DNA of 64,000 bases. Origin: Caulobacter sp. GTDB lineage: Bacteria > Pseudomonadota > Alphaproteobacteria > Caulobacterales > Caulobacteraceae. The stretch covers positions 18,810 to 82,809 of the forward strand of contig JAGHZU010000016.1 of assembly GCA_017745235.1 (NCBI GenBank), written 5' to 3'. The notes beneath the pieces are model-generated. The model ran no database searches and had not been told where the DNA came from. It saw only the letters and a list, made by a program, of their open reading frames with translations. How positions within the stretch are numbered: position 1 is the stretch's first letter; each line of letters opens with the position of its first letter. The translations under genes were made by a program, and so were the position numbers. Of this stretch, positions 34,858 to 43,309 are shown one piece after another.

Positions 34858-36018
34858 ATGAGCATGCCCTTCATCGACCTCGCCGCGCAGCAGCGCCGGA
34901 TTCGCGACAAGATCGACGCCGCCATCGCCAAGGTGCTCGACAGCGGGGCCTATGTGATGGGGCCGCAGGTGCGCGAGTTCGAGGGCAGGCTGGCCGAGTT
35001 CGGCCAGGCGAAACTGGCCTTGTCGTGCGGCAACGGCACCGACGCCATCGCCCTGCCGCTGATGGCCTGGGGCGTGGGTCCGGGCGACGCGGTGTTCTGC
35101 CCGTCCTTCACCTTCGCGGCCACGCCGGAAGTCGTGCCGTGGGTCGGCGCCACGCCGGTGTTCGTCGATGTCCTGCCCGACACCTTCAACCTAGACCCTG
35201 CCCGTCTGGAAGCCGCGATCGCCGGGATCAAGGCCGAGGGCAAGCTGGTTCCCAAGGTGGTGATCGCCGTCGACCTGTTCGGCCAACCCGCCGACTATCC
35301 GGCTATCCGCGCCATCTGCGACCGCGAGGGCCTGAAGCTGATCTCCGACAGCGCCCAGGGCTTCGGCTGCACGCTGGGGGGCAAGCATCCGCTGCACTGG
35401 GCCGACGTGGCCACCACCAGCTTCTTCCCGGCCAAGCCCCTGGGCTGCTACGGCGACGGCGGGGCGGTGCTGACCAATGACCAGGAGCTCTGGGACCTGA
35501 TGGACAGCTACCGGGTGCATGGCAAGGCCGTGGCTCCCGACCTGGTCGGCCGCACGTTCGACCACGACACCAAGTATCTCAACACCCGCATCGGCATGAA
35601 CTCGCGCCTGGACACGATCCAGGCGGCGATCCTGATCGAGAAGCTGGCGATCTTCGCCGAGGAGATCGCGCTGCGTCAGGGCGTGGCCGACCGCTACGCC
35701 GAGGGCCTGGAGGGCGCGGTCATCGCTACGCCCAAGGTCATCGACGGCGGTGTCTCGGTCTGGGCCCAGTACGTGATCGAGCACGAGAACCGCGACGGTC
35801 TGGCCACGCACCTGAAGACCCAGGGGATTCCGACGGCGGTCTACTATCCCGTGCCCATGCACGTTCAGGCCCCCTACGCTGACTTCCCGCGCGGGGCCGG
35901 CGGCCTGCCGGTGACCGAGGCCAAGGCCGAAACCGTGCTGGCCCTGCCCATGCATCCCTATCTGGCCGAGGACGACCAGAAGGCGATCATCGAGGCGATC
36001 CGCGCCTTTAACGGCTAA
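34858..36018 (+). CDS. DegT/DnrJ/EryC1/StrS-family sugar aminotransferase
   Basis: A 386-residue PLP enzyme that adds an amino group to a nucleotide-linked keto sugar. MPFIDLAAQQRRIRDKI, SCGNGTDAIALPLMAWG, PSFTFAATPEVV, DSAQGFGCTLGG and the PLP Lys in SFFPAKPLGCYGDGGA are all in place. GMNSRLDTIQAAIL is the conserved C-terminal block. The best-fitting subgroup is the WbpE-like class (3-amino sugars), from memory. A role in surface polysaccharide is likely but it stands 11 kb from the island. The ATG at 34858 is used; a second one at 34864 is possible. Confidence 0.9.
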   Translation: MSMPFIDLAAQQRRIRDKIDAAIAKVLDSGAYVMGPQVREFEGRLAEFGQAKLALSCGNGTDAIALPLMAWGVGPGDAVFCPSFTFAATPEVVPWVGATPVFVDVLPDTFNLDPARLEAAIAGIKAEGKLVPKVVIAVDLFGQPADYPAIRAICDREGLKLISDSAQGFGCTLGGKHPLHWADVATTSFFPAKPLGCYGDGGAVLTNDQELWDLMDSYRVHGKAVAPDLVGRTFDHDTKYLNTRIGMNSRLDTIQAAILIEKLAIFAEEIALRQGVADRYAEGLEGAVIATPKVIDGGVSVWAQYVIEHENRDGLATHLKTQGIPTAVYYPVPMHVQAPYADFPRGAGGLPVTEAKAETVLALPMHPYLAEDDQKAIIEAIRAFNG

Positions 36019-36081
36019 GCTGCGCCCCATTCGCGCCTCACCGTGCGTTATGTTGGCCCCCAGTCTGATTCGAGGGCCTCC

Positions 36082-36840
36082 ATGCACGATCCGGTGACGT
36101 CGTTCGTAGTCGCGGTGTTCAGCACACCCGGCGCGGCTCTCATCATGGCCGGGGCGATTCTGGTCTTCGCCATCGGGCTGATCTTTCAGTCGGGGCATTT
36201 CGAGTACGCCCCGTTGCGTGAGGACATCACGCGCCGCAACAACCTGCTGGATGAGCTGCGTGGTGACCGCCAGAAGGCCTTCGCCGAGAACTTCGAGGCC
36301 ATCGACAAGCGGCTGAGCGGCATGGCCCATCCAGTTCTGGAACTGGGCTGGGCCCATTATCGCAGCCAATTGACCCCGACCGGCGACGGCCGCCTGGCCG
36401 CCTCGATCCACGCAGCCGACGCCTTCGAGCACGCCGACACCCCGGCCCGCACCCTGGAATGGTGGGCCAATCTGATGGTCGCCATCGGTCTGGTCATCAC
36501 CTTCATGGGCATCGTGGCGGCCCTGACCGAGGCCACCGCCGCCATGGGAACCGCCGGCGCGGGCATGCAGACGGCCCTGCTGGGACTGCTGACCATCGCC
36601 GCCACCAAGTTCTGGACGTCGATCGCCGGGGTCCTGGCCTCGATCATCCTGCGGCTGATCGCCCGCCGCCGCCGCCACGCGATCGAGGCGTTGGAAGCCC
36701 ATTTCTTCGCGCTGCTCGACGGCTGCGTGCGTTTCGCCCCGCCCGAGAAGGTCATGCTGGAGCAACTGGCCGTTCTGGGCCGGATCGAAGCCGCTTTGGC
36801 CGGCCGTGTCCCGTCGGCCAACCGCGCGGACGTCGCCTGA
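36082..36840 (+). CDS. MotA/ExbB/ZorA-like proton-channel protein
   Basis: A 252-residue membrane protein with three predicted spans at about residues 17-35, 131-148 and 165-190. The second and third spans (VAIGLVITFMGIVAAL, TALLGLLTIAATKFWTSIAG) match the pore-lining pair of the MotA/TolQ/ExbB superfamily, including the GL..TF.G motif seen in ZorA. A cytoplasmic helical region of about 90 residues lies between spans one and two. It lacks the long coiled tail of ZorA. The downstream OmpA-like gene begins on its final base (TGATG), so the two are translationally coupled. Function is unknown; a force-generating stator is inferred. Confidence 0.75.
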   Translation: MHDPVTSFVVAVFSTPGAALIMAGAILVFAIGLIFQSGHFEYAPLREDITRRNNLLDELRGDRQKAFAENFEAIDKRLSGMAHPVLELGWAHYRSQLTPTGDGRLAASIHAADAFEHADTPARTLEWWANLMVAIGLVITFMGIVAALTEATAAMGTAGAGMQTALLGLLTIAATKFWTSIAGVLASIILRLIARRRRHAIEALEAHFFALLDGCVRFAPPEKVMLEQLAVLGRIEAALAGRVPSANRADVA

Positions 36841-37721
36841 TGGCCCGGCGGCGCGGCCGCGTGGCCGATGTGGAGGAAGGTGAAAGCTATTACGTGTCGA
36901 TGACCGACATGATGGTGGGGGTGATCTTCATCTTCATCATCATGCTCAGCTATTTCGCGTTTGAGTTCGCCAGCACGACCAGCAAGCTGACCAGCGCCAA
37001 GCATCCGGAAACGGCGGCGTTGCTGCAGACCGCGGCCAACCTCACGCCCAAGACCGCTGACATCGAGGTCGACTACAAGGCCCAGGTGCTGTGCGTGCCC
37101 GAGACGACCCTGTCCGAAACCGGCGCGGGCGCGGCGGGCGAGCGCCGCTGCTTCGCCTTCTCGCCGCCCACCAAGGCGCGGCTGGGCCCTTCGGCGTCCG
37201 ACGCCCAGAAGCTGCTGATGCAGGGTCTGGATTCCGACCTGCGCGACGCTTCCGTGCCGCTCAGCGGCGACACCTCGGGGGGCTCGCTCAGCTTCCGCGC
37301 CGACCAGCTGTTCGCGCCGGGTACGGCGAACCTCTCTCCGGGCGGCCAGAAGATCGCGTCTGACGTCGGCCAGACCCTGATGCGGCGACTGCCCTGCCTG
37401 GGTTACGGCGTGCCGGCCGGCGCCAACTGCGACGGTTCGGGACCGAAGCTGGCGGTGGTCAACGTGATCAGCCAGACCAACCTGGACGCCTTCACGCCCG
37501 AAGGGCAGCAGGCCGCCAGCCTGGCCCTGGCCCGCGCGGCGGCTTTCCACCGCGCCCTTACCGCGGCCCAGCCCGGCCTGGCCGCCCTGCGCAGCCTTCC
37601 CGACGGCCAGCCCGGCTCGCAGCCCCTGTTGCGCGTGGCCAGCGTCGGCCAGTCCCAGGAAGGCGCCTCCAAGGTGGGAGAAGACCAGACCGTGAGCATT
37701 CAGTTCCAGATGCAGCCCTAG
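36840..37721 (+). CDS. MotB/OmpA/ZorB-like envelope protein
   Basis: A 293-residue protein with one N-terminal membrane span. YYVSMTDMMVGVIFIFIIML carries Asp23, in the place of the proton-carrying Asp of MotB and ZorB. The periplasmic part has SFRADQLFAPGTANLSPGG and LARAAAFHRAL, which fits a diverged OmpA-like peptidoglycan-binding domain with two added Cys (RRLPCLG, GANCDG). The start ATG overlaps the upstream stop by one base. Together the pair would form a peptidoglycan-anchored ion-driven complex. No ZorC, ZorD, ZorE or flagellar gene is nearby, so the effector, if any, is unknown. Confidence 0.75.
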   Translation: MARRRGRVADVEEGESYYVSMTDMMVGVIFIFIIMLSYFAFEFASTTSKLTSAKHPETAALLQTAANLTPKTADIEVDYKAQVLCVPETTLSETGAGAAGERRCFAFSPPTKARLGPSASDAQKLLMQGLDSDLRDASVPLSGDTSGGSLSFRADQLFAPGTANLSPGGQKIASDVGQTLMRRLPCLGYGVPAGANCDGSGPKLAVVNVISQTNLDAFTPEGQQAASLALARAAAFHRALTAAQPGLAALRSLPDGQPGSQPLLRVASVGQSQEGASKVGEDQTVSIQFQMQP

Positions 37722-37818
37722 AAGCGGGATCGGTTGGCGCGGGGGACGCGGAAGCCTATATCGCCCCAATCGCGTCTCGCGCCCGCCGGCGCAGTGGCGT
37801 TCGCTGGCGGATGAGATC

Positions 37819-39078
37819 ATGTCGACCACCCTCCCGACGCCGCATCGCGGCATGGGCTTCAAGCAGTTCGTCGCCCTGATCGCGGCGATGATGGCCACCA
37901 ACGCCCTGGCCATCGACTCCATGCTGCCGGCCATGCCGCAGATCGGCCAGGCCCTGGGCGTGGCCCAGGCCAACGAACGCCAGTGGATCCTGACGGCCTA
38001 CCTGCTGGGCTTCGGCGCGGCGCAGATCGTCTACGGCTCGCTGGCCGACCGCTTCGGGCGCAAGCCGGTGCTGATGGTGGGGCTTGGCCTCTATGTCGTG
38101 TTCGCCGCCGCCTGCGCCTTCGCCACCTCGTTCGGGATGCTGCTGGCCGCCCGCGCCCTGTGCGGCGTCGGGGCCGCGGCCACGCGGGTGCTGTCGGTGT
38201 CGATCGTGCGCGACTGCTACAGCGGCCGCCAGATGGCCCGGGTGATGTCGCTGTCGTTCATCGTCTTCCTGGGCGTGCCGATCGTCGCCCCGTCGATCGG
38301 CCAGGCCATCGTGCTGGTCGCGCCCTGGCCGTGGGTGTTCGGCGTGCTGGCGATCTTCGGCCTTGCGGTGATGGTCTGGACGGCGATCAAGCTGCCCGAG
38401 ACCTTGCACCCCGAGGACCGCGTCCCCCTGACGCCCGGCCCCGTGCTGGGGGCCTTCAAGGAAGCCCTGACCAACCGCATCGCCGTCGGCTACACCCTGG
38501 CCGCGACCCTGATCCTGGGCGGCCTCTTCGGCTTCCTCAACTCGGCCCAGCAGGTGTTCGTCGACGTGCTGGGCGCGGGCGAGAGCTTTCCGCTGATCTT
38601 CGCGGCCATCGCCGGCGGCATCGCGGTCTCGTCCCTGCTCAACGCCCGCATCGTCGACAGGCTGGGCATGCGCCTTGTCTCGCACACGGCCCTGATCGGC
38701 TATATCGCCTTCGCCAGCGTCCACGCCCTGATCGCCCTGTCGGGCCACGAGACGCTCTGGTCGTTCTCGCTGATGCAGGCGGGAATGATGTTCTGCTTCG
38801 GCCTGGTGATGTCGAACTTCGGCTCGATCGCCATGGAGCCGCTTGGCCACCTGGCCGGCACCGCCGCCTCGGTCCAGGGCTTCATCACCACGATCGGCGG
38901 GGCGCTGTTCGGGTTCTACATCGGCCAGCTTTTCGACGGCACGGTGGTGCCCCTGACCCTGGGCTTTGCGGGGTTCGGGATCGCCGGCCTGCTGGCGGTG
39001 CTGGTCACCGAGAAGGGCCGGATGTTCCACGCAGGCGCGGGTCCCGCCGCCCAGGGCGCGGGGCTGGGCGGCCACTAA
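37819..39078 (+). CDS. Bcr/CflA-family MFS drug exporter
   Basis: A 419-residue major-facilitator protein with 12 expected spans. TNALAIDSMLPAMPQIG in span 1, LLGFGAAQIVYGSLADRFGRKPV as the conserved loop 2-3 motif and SVSIVRDCYSGRQMARVMS identify the Bcr/CflA group. It would pump small toxic compounds out using the proton gradient. The ATG at 37819 is close to GGATGAG. Its stop overlaps that of the convergent DNA ligase gene by four bases. Substrate cannot be predicted. Confidence 0.9.
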   Translation: MSTTLPTPHRGMGFKQFVALIAAMMATNALAIDSMLPAMPQIGQALGVAQANERQWILTAYLLGFGAAQIVYGSLADRFGRKPVLMVGLGLYVVFAAACAFATSFGMLLAARALCGVGAAATRVLSVSIVRDCYSGRQMARVMSLSFIVFLGVPIVAPSIGQAIVLVAPWPWVFGVLAIFGLAVMVWTAIKLPETLHPEDRVPLTPGPVLGAFKEALTNRIAVGYTLAATLILGGLFGFLNSAQQVFVDVLGAGESFPLIFAAIAGGIAVSSLLNARIVDRLGMRLVSHTALIGYIAFASVHALIALSGHETLWSFSLMQAGMMFCFGLVMSNFGSIAMEPLGHLAGTAASVQGFITTIGGALFGFYIGQLFDGTVVPLTLGFAGFGIAGLLAVLVTEKGRMFHAGAGPAAQGAGLGGH

Positions 39079-40682
39079 GGCTCCAGCATCCGCTCCAGCG
39101 TCGCCAGTTCGTCGGCCTCGCGCGCGGGCTTGTCCCATCGGATGCGGCTGATGCGCGGGAAGCGCATGGCCACCCCCGACTTGTGCCGGGTCGAGCGCTG
39201 AAGCCCCTCGAACGCCACCTCGAACACCAGCCCGAAATCCAGGTCGGCCCTCACCGACCGCACCGGCCCGAACCGTTCGACGGTGTGGTCGCGCACGAAC
39301 TTGTCGATCTGCTTCAGTTCCTCGTCGGTGAAGCCGAAATAGGCCTTGCCCACCGGCGTCAGACGCCGCGTGCCGGTCTCGTCCTCCTGCCAGACGCCGA
39401 AGGTGTAGTCGGAATAGAAGCTGGACCGCTTGCCGTGGCCGCGCTGGGCGTACATCAGCACCGCGTCGATCAGATGCGGGTCGCGCTTCCACTTGAACCA
39501 TGGCCCCTTCGGCCGCCCCGGCTCGTAGACGCTGTCCCAGCGCTTGAGCATCAGCCCTTCGGCGATGCGCGGCTCTCCCGCCGGCGGGGCGGCGCGCAGG
39601 GCGGCCAGGTCGTCCCAGGTCGCGAAGGGCTGGATCGGCGACAGGTCGATGCGCGGATCGTCGATGCGGGCGACGAAGGCCTCCAGTCGCCGGCGCCGTT
39701 CGGCGAACGGCAGGGCGCGCAGGTCCTCTTCCCCCTCCAGCAGCAGGTCGTAGGCCCGGATCCCCGCCGGGAAGGCGGCCATCAGCTTGGCGTCCACCGC
39801 CTTGCGGTTCAGCCGCTGCTGCAGGTCGCCGAAACTGGCCGCCGCGCCGCCCTGGAGCACCAGCAGTTCGCCGTCGATCGCGCCTTCGAAGTCCATGGCC
39901 GCGATCACGTCGGGAAAGGTCGCCGAGATGTCGTCGCCGGTGCGGGTGTAGAGCCGCCTCTCGCCCCTTTCGCTGACGGCCTGAACGCGGATGCCGTCCC
40001 ATTTCCACTCGGCGGCGTAGTCGGCCGGGTCCAGCCGGGCGAAGTCAACCGCCTCGTCCACGGCCTGGGCCAGCATCACCGGCCGGAAGCGCCCGGGCGC
40101 GTCGGGCGACGGCCGCTCCGAGCGCCCCTCCAGCCAGGCGAACAGGTCGCCATAGGGAGGAGCCATGGCGTGCCAGACCTCCTCGACGGCGCCGATCTCG
40201 ACCCCGCCGAGATTGGCGCAGGCCTGCTTGGCCAGCCGCGCCGACACGCCCACCCGCAGACCGCCGGTCATCAGCTTCAACAGGGCCCAGCGGCCGTCGG
40301 GGTCCAGGGCGTCCAGCCAGCCCTCGATCAGGCGCTGGACCTCGGCGCGCGTGGCCGTGCGCAGGCTCTCCACCACCTCCGAAAGGTCCGGTTCGCGATT
40401 GGCCCCCGGCCGGGCCGGCCAGACCAGGGCCACGGTCTCGGCCAGATCGCCGACATAGTCGTAGGACCAGGCGAACAGCTGGACGTCCATCCGCGCCTCG
40501 ACCGCCTTGCGGATGAAGGCCGGCTTGGCCGCATTGAACGACAACGCTCCGGTCAGGGCCGCCAGCACCCAACCGCGTTCGGGGTCGGGCGTCTGACGCA
40601 GGAAGTCCTCGATCAGGGTGAGCTTGGCGTTGCGCGAGCTGGTCAGGGACAGGCGGTCCAGGAGATGGGCGAAGGCGCGCAT
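39075..40682 (-). CDS. ATP-dependent DNA ligase (Lhr/exonuclease-associated type)
   Basis: A 535-residue ligase. The N-terminal helical domain (about 1-195) is followed by the adenylation domain with Lys227 in EWKWDGIR (motif I), RRLYTRTGDD (motif Ia), AIDGELLV (III), EGLMLKRWDS (IV) and WFKWKRD (V). A C-terminal OB fold follows. The protein is the type usually encoded beside a ligase-associated exonuclease, an Lhr-like helicase and a phosphoesterase; the exonuclease is present at 42261, the other two are not in the window. It likely seals nicks during DNA repair. A palindromic operator lies 55 bases upstream. Confidence 0.92.
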   Translation of the reverse strand: MRAFAHLLDRLSLTSSRNAKLTLIEDFLRQTPDPERGWVLAALTGALSFNAAKPAFIRKAVEARMDVQLFAWSYDYVGDLAETVALVWPARPGANREPDLSEVVESLRTATRAEVQRLIEGWLDALDPDGRWALLKLMTGGLRVGVSARLAKQACANLGGVEIGAVEEVWHAMAPPYGDLFAWLEGRSERPSPDAPGRFRPVMLAQAVDEAVDFARLDPADYAAEWKWDGIRVQAVSERGERRLYTRTGDDISATFPDVIAAMDFEGAIDGELLVLQGGAAASFGDLQQRLNRKAVDAKLMAAFPAGIRAYDLLLEGEEDLRALPFAERRRRLEAFVARIDDPRIDLSPIQPFATWDDLAALRAAPPAGEPRIAEGLMLKRWDSVYEPGRPKGPWFKWKRDPHLIDAVLMYAQRGHGKRSSFYSDYTFGVWQEDETGTRRLTPVGKAYFGFTDEELKQIDKFVRDHTVERFGPVRSVRADLDFGLVFEVAFEGLQRSTRHKSGVAMRFPRISRIRWDKPAREADELATLERMLEP

Positions 40683-40736
40683 GGAAAGAGAATGTCGCGC
40701 GCGGCCGGCGGTTCAAGACGTGGACTTGCTTGCAGG

Positions 40737-40752
40737 TCAAACAAATGTTTGA
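40737..40752. promoter_or_regulatory. Perfect 16-base palindrome, likely TetR-family (PsrA-like) operator
   Basis: TCAAACA-AA-TGTTTGA is fully self-complementary across its arms and contains CAAAC-N4-GTTTG, the consensus known for the fatty-acid sensor PsrA. It lies between the divergent ligase (start 40682) and thioesterase (start 40777) genes, 24 bases from the latter. Confidence 0.65.
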
Positions 40753-40776
40753 ATCCATGGAAACCGGAGACGGCTC

Positions 40777-41193
40777 ATGACCTTCCAGCCGCCCGCACCC
40801 TTCATCCCTCACCCTCGCAAGAGCCCGCTGACCACGCCATGGGAGCCGATCTGGGCCGACGTGCGCGACGACCGTTGGGTGCTGGCTGTCGAGGTCCGCG
40901 AGCCCCACACCAATTCCCGCGGCGGCCCGCACGGCGGGCTGATCGCGGCCCTCGCCGACAACGCCATGGGCCTGTCGTGCGGCGTTGTGCTCGGCAGGCT
41001 GGACATTCCCAGCAAGGGCTTGGTGACGGTGTCGCTGGGCCTGGAGTATCTCGCCGCCGCCCGGCTGGGGCAATGGCTGGTGTTCGACACCGACTTCGTC
41101 AAGCCGGGCAAGAGCCTCTGCTACGCCGAAGCCACGGTGAGCGCCGACGGCAAGCCGGTGGCGCGGGCTCGTGCGACGTTCAAGGTGGCGTAA
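40777..41193 (+). CDS. PaaI-family hotdog thioesterase
   Basis: A 138-residue single hotdog domain. HTNSRGGPHGGLIAALADNAMG contains the PaaI catalytic pattern (HGG followed by an acidic residue at the helix end), and VSLGLEYLAAA and YAEATVSADGKPVARARATF are the closing strands. It should hydrolyse an acyl- or aryl-CoA. The ATG at 40777 has GGAGA upstream. The fatty-acid-sensor-like palindrome directly upstream agrees with a CoA-ester substrate. Confidence 0.88.
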   Translation: MTFQPPAPFIPHPRKSPLTTPWEPIWADVRDDRWVLAVEVREPHTNSRGGPHGGLIAALADNAMGLSCGVVLGRLDIPSKGLVTVSLGLEYLAAARLGQWLVFDTDFVKPGKSLCYAEATVSADGKPVARARATFKVA

Positions 41194-41279
41194 GGCAAGG
41201 TGGCGTAAGGCGGCTCTCGCCTGGCCAAGCGATGCAACCTCCGCTAGCTTCGCCTTGGGGAATTTTGGGGGATTCTGTT

Positions 41280-42257
41280 TTGCGTCAGTTCTTTGCGCCC
41301 GCGGCCGCGCCTGTCTTGGCGGCTGCTCTCGTTTGCGTCGCCGCGCCGGCCCTGGCTTCGGATAAACCGCCGGCGCCGGTCGTCGCGTCCCAGCCGGACA
41401 TCTCGTGGCAGGATCGACTCCAGCATCATACGGGGCAAATCGCCCTGCCGGCCGCCCACGCCAAGCTGAACCTGGGCGCCGATTACTATTTCCTGGACGC
41501 CGCCGCCGCCAAGCGCGTGCTGACCGAGGGCTGGGGCAATCCGCCCGAGGTCGGCGAGGGCGTGCTGGGCATGATCGTCCCGGCCCGGTTCAAGCCGCTC
41601 GAGGCGGCCTCGTGGGGCGCGGTGGTCACCTACCAGGACGTCGGATACGTCTCCGACAAGGACGCGCGCAAGATCGATCCGCAGAAGCTGCTGGACCAGT
41701 TGCGGGAGTCCGAGGACGAGTCCAACGCCCGCCGCAAGGAAGCCGGCTATCCGACGATCCATCTGGCCGGCTGGGCGGAACAGCCCTCCTACGATCCCGC
41801 TCGCCACCTGGTCATCTGGGCTCAGGACCTGGCGATCGGCGGCGGCGAGGCTCATTCGCTCAATTACGATATCCGGTTGCTGAATCGGCAGGGCGTGCTG
41901 AGCCTGAACGTCATTTCGTCGATGAAGGACCTGCAGGACGTGCGCGCCGCGGCGGGCAGCATCGCCCAGGCGGCGGTCTTCGACCCCGGCTCGACCTACG
42001 CCGACCACGCCAAGGGCGACAAGGCGGCCGAGTTCGGCGTCGCGGGCCTGGTGGCGGCGGGCCTGGGCCTGGCGGCGGCCAAGAAGTTCGGCCTGCTGGC
42101 TATCCTGCTGGTCGTGCTGAAGAAGGGCTTCGTGGTCGTCGCGGCCGCCTTCGCCAGCGTCGTGGCCTGGGTCCGCAAGACGTTCGGCGGCGGCAAGAAG
42201 AAGACCGTTTCGGCTGACGCCGCGCCGCCGCCCTCCGGCCCCGACCTGGTGAGCTGA
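41280..42257 (+). CDS. DUF2167 membrane-anchored protein
   Basis: A 325-residue protein with signal peptide MRQFFAPAAAPVLAAALVC...ALA and a large exported domain. NLGADYYFLD, LTEGWGNPPEV and GVLGMIVPA are characteristic of DUF2167. The C-terminus has two hydrophobic runs (GLVAAGLGLAAAKKFGLLA, VVLKKGFVVVAAAFASVVAW) before a Lys-rich tail. Function of the family is unknown. The start is a TTG at 41280 with GGGGG 9 bases upstream; no ATG or GTG gives the signal peptide. A much longer upstream open frame (to 37983) is a GC-driven shadow. Confidence 0.83.
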   Translation: MRQFFAPAAAPVLAAALVCVAAPALASDKPPAPVVASQPDISWQDRLQHHTGQIALPAAHAKLNLGADYYFLDAAAAKRVLTEGWGNPPEVGEGVLGMIVPARFKPLEAASWGAVVTYQDVGYVSDKDARKIDPQKLLDQLRESEDESNARRKEAGYPTIHLAGWAEQPSYDPARHLVIWAQDLAIGGGEAHSLNYDIRLLNRQGVLSLNVISSMKDLQDVRAAAGSIAQAAVFDPGSTYADHAKGDKAAEFGVAGLVAAGLGLAAAKKFGLLAILLVVLKKGFVVVAAAFASVVAWVRKTFGGGKKKTVSADAAPPPSGPDLVS

Positions 42258-42260
42258 GGA

Positions 42261-43268
42261 CTACTCGCCCTCTTCCTCGTCATAGCCCACCAGCCGCAGG
42301 GCGCGGGCGGGAATGTCCTGGAGTTCGCACCAGCGCTCCAGGGCCTCCTCCCGGCCGTGGGTGATCCACACCTCTCCGGGACGCAGTTCGTCGAGGGTCG
42401 AGGTCAATTCGTCCCAGTCGGCGTGGTCGGAGATCACCAGCGGCAGCTCTACGCCGCGTTGGCGGGCTCGGGCCCGCACGCGCATCCAGCCGCTGGCGAA
42501 GCAGTCGACGGGATCGGGAAAGCGCCGCGACCAGCGGTCGGCCAGGGCCGAGGGCGGGGCGACGATGATCGCGCCCTCGAAGTCCTTCTTCGTCCCTGTC
42601 GTGGCCGGGGCCAGCGGCCCCAGGTCGACGCCGTGGCGTTCGTACAGGCGGTTCAGCCGCTCCATCGCCCCGTGCACGTGGATCGTCCGGTCCCACCCCG
42701 CCTCGCGCAACAGGCGGATCACCCGCTGGGCCTTGCCCAGGGCGTAGGCGCCGACAATGTGGCTACGCTCCGGAAACTGCGCGACCGACTTCAGCAGGGA
42801 CGCGATCTCGCCCGCGTCGTCGGGATGGCGGAAGACCGGCAGGCCGAAGGTCGCCTCGGTCACGAACACGTCGCAGGGCACGGGTTCGAACGCCGCGCAG
42901 GTGGGATCACGGCGGCGCTTGTAGTCGCCGGAGACGACGATGGTCATGCCCTTCCATCGGACCACCGCCTGGGCCGAGCCCAGCACGTGGCCGGCGGGGA
43001 CCATCCCGACCTCGACGCCGTTGTGGGTGAAGGTCTCGCCGTAGGCCAGGGACTGGCGGGCGCCGGCGAAATCCTCGCCGTAGCGCTCGGCCATGATGGC
43101 CAGGGTCTCGGGCGTGGCGGCCACGACGCCATGCCCGGCCCGCGCGTGGTCGGCATGGCCATGGGTGATCACCGCCCGATCCACGGGGCGGACAGGGTCG
43201 ATGTAGAAGTCTCCGGGCGGGCAATAGAGGCCGTCCGGCTTCGGGCAGAGAAGGTCTTGCGGCTTCAT
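42261..43268 (-). CDS. Ligase-associated DNA exonuclease (metallo-beta-lactamase fold)
   Basis: A 335-residue enzyme of the beta-CASP/MBL nuclease group. The start KPDGLYCPPGDFYIDPVRPV is typical of the ligase-associated family; the metal motif is THGHADHARAGH near residue 40, with later ligands in VPAGHVLGSA and VSGDYKRRRDP, and the final ISDHADWDEL near the C-terminus. It should trim DNA 3' ends for the ATP-dependent ligase, whose gene is 1.6 kb away. The stop lies 3 bases from that of the DUF2167 gene (convergent). The ATG at 43268 is used; a GTG at 43271 is possible. Confidence 0.9.
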   Translation of the reverse strand: MKPQDLLCPKPDGLYCPPGDFYIDPVRPVDRAVITHGHADHARAGHGVVAATPETLAIMAERYGEDFAGARQSLAYGETFTHNGVEVGMVPAGHVLGSAQAVVRWKGMTIVVSGDYKRRRDPTCAAFEPVPCDVFVTEATFGLPVFRHPDDAGEIASLLKSVAQFPERSHIVGAYALGKAQRVIRLLREAGWDRTIHVHGAMERLNRLYERHGVDLGPLAPATTGTKKDFEGAIIVAPPSALADRWSRRFPDPVDCFASGWMRVRARARQRGVELPLVISDHADWDELTSTLDELRPGEVWITHGREEALERWCELQDIPARALRLVGYDEEEGE

Positions 43269-43309
43269 CACGGTGGATATGGGAACGCGCGTGACTATAA
43301 ACCTATCCC

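Noticed and set aside
36082..37721. Complete Zorya phage-defence system
   Set aside because: Only the ZorA/ZorB-like pair is present; no helicase or nuclease effector gene is nearby and the long ZorA tail is lacking.
37756..40008. Leftward 750-codon open frame
   Set aside because: Low-complexity His/Arg/Gln sequence antisense to the exporter and out of frame with the ligase; no motif.
37983..41279. Very long rightward open frame continuing into the DUF2167 gene
   Set aside because: It overlays the exporter gene in another frame, the ligase on the other strand and the first thioesterase, all with clear family motifs; its Arg/Gly/Pro-rich sequence is typical of GC-rich shadow frames. Only the part from 41280 is real.
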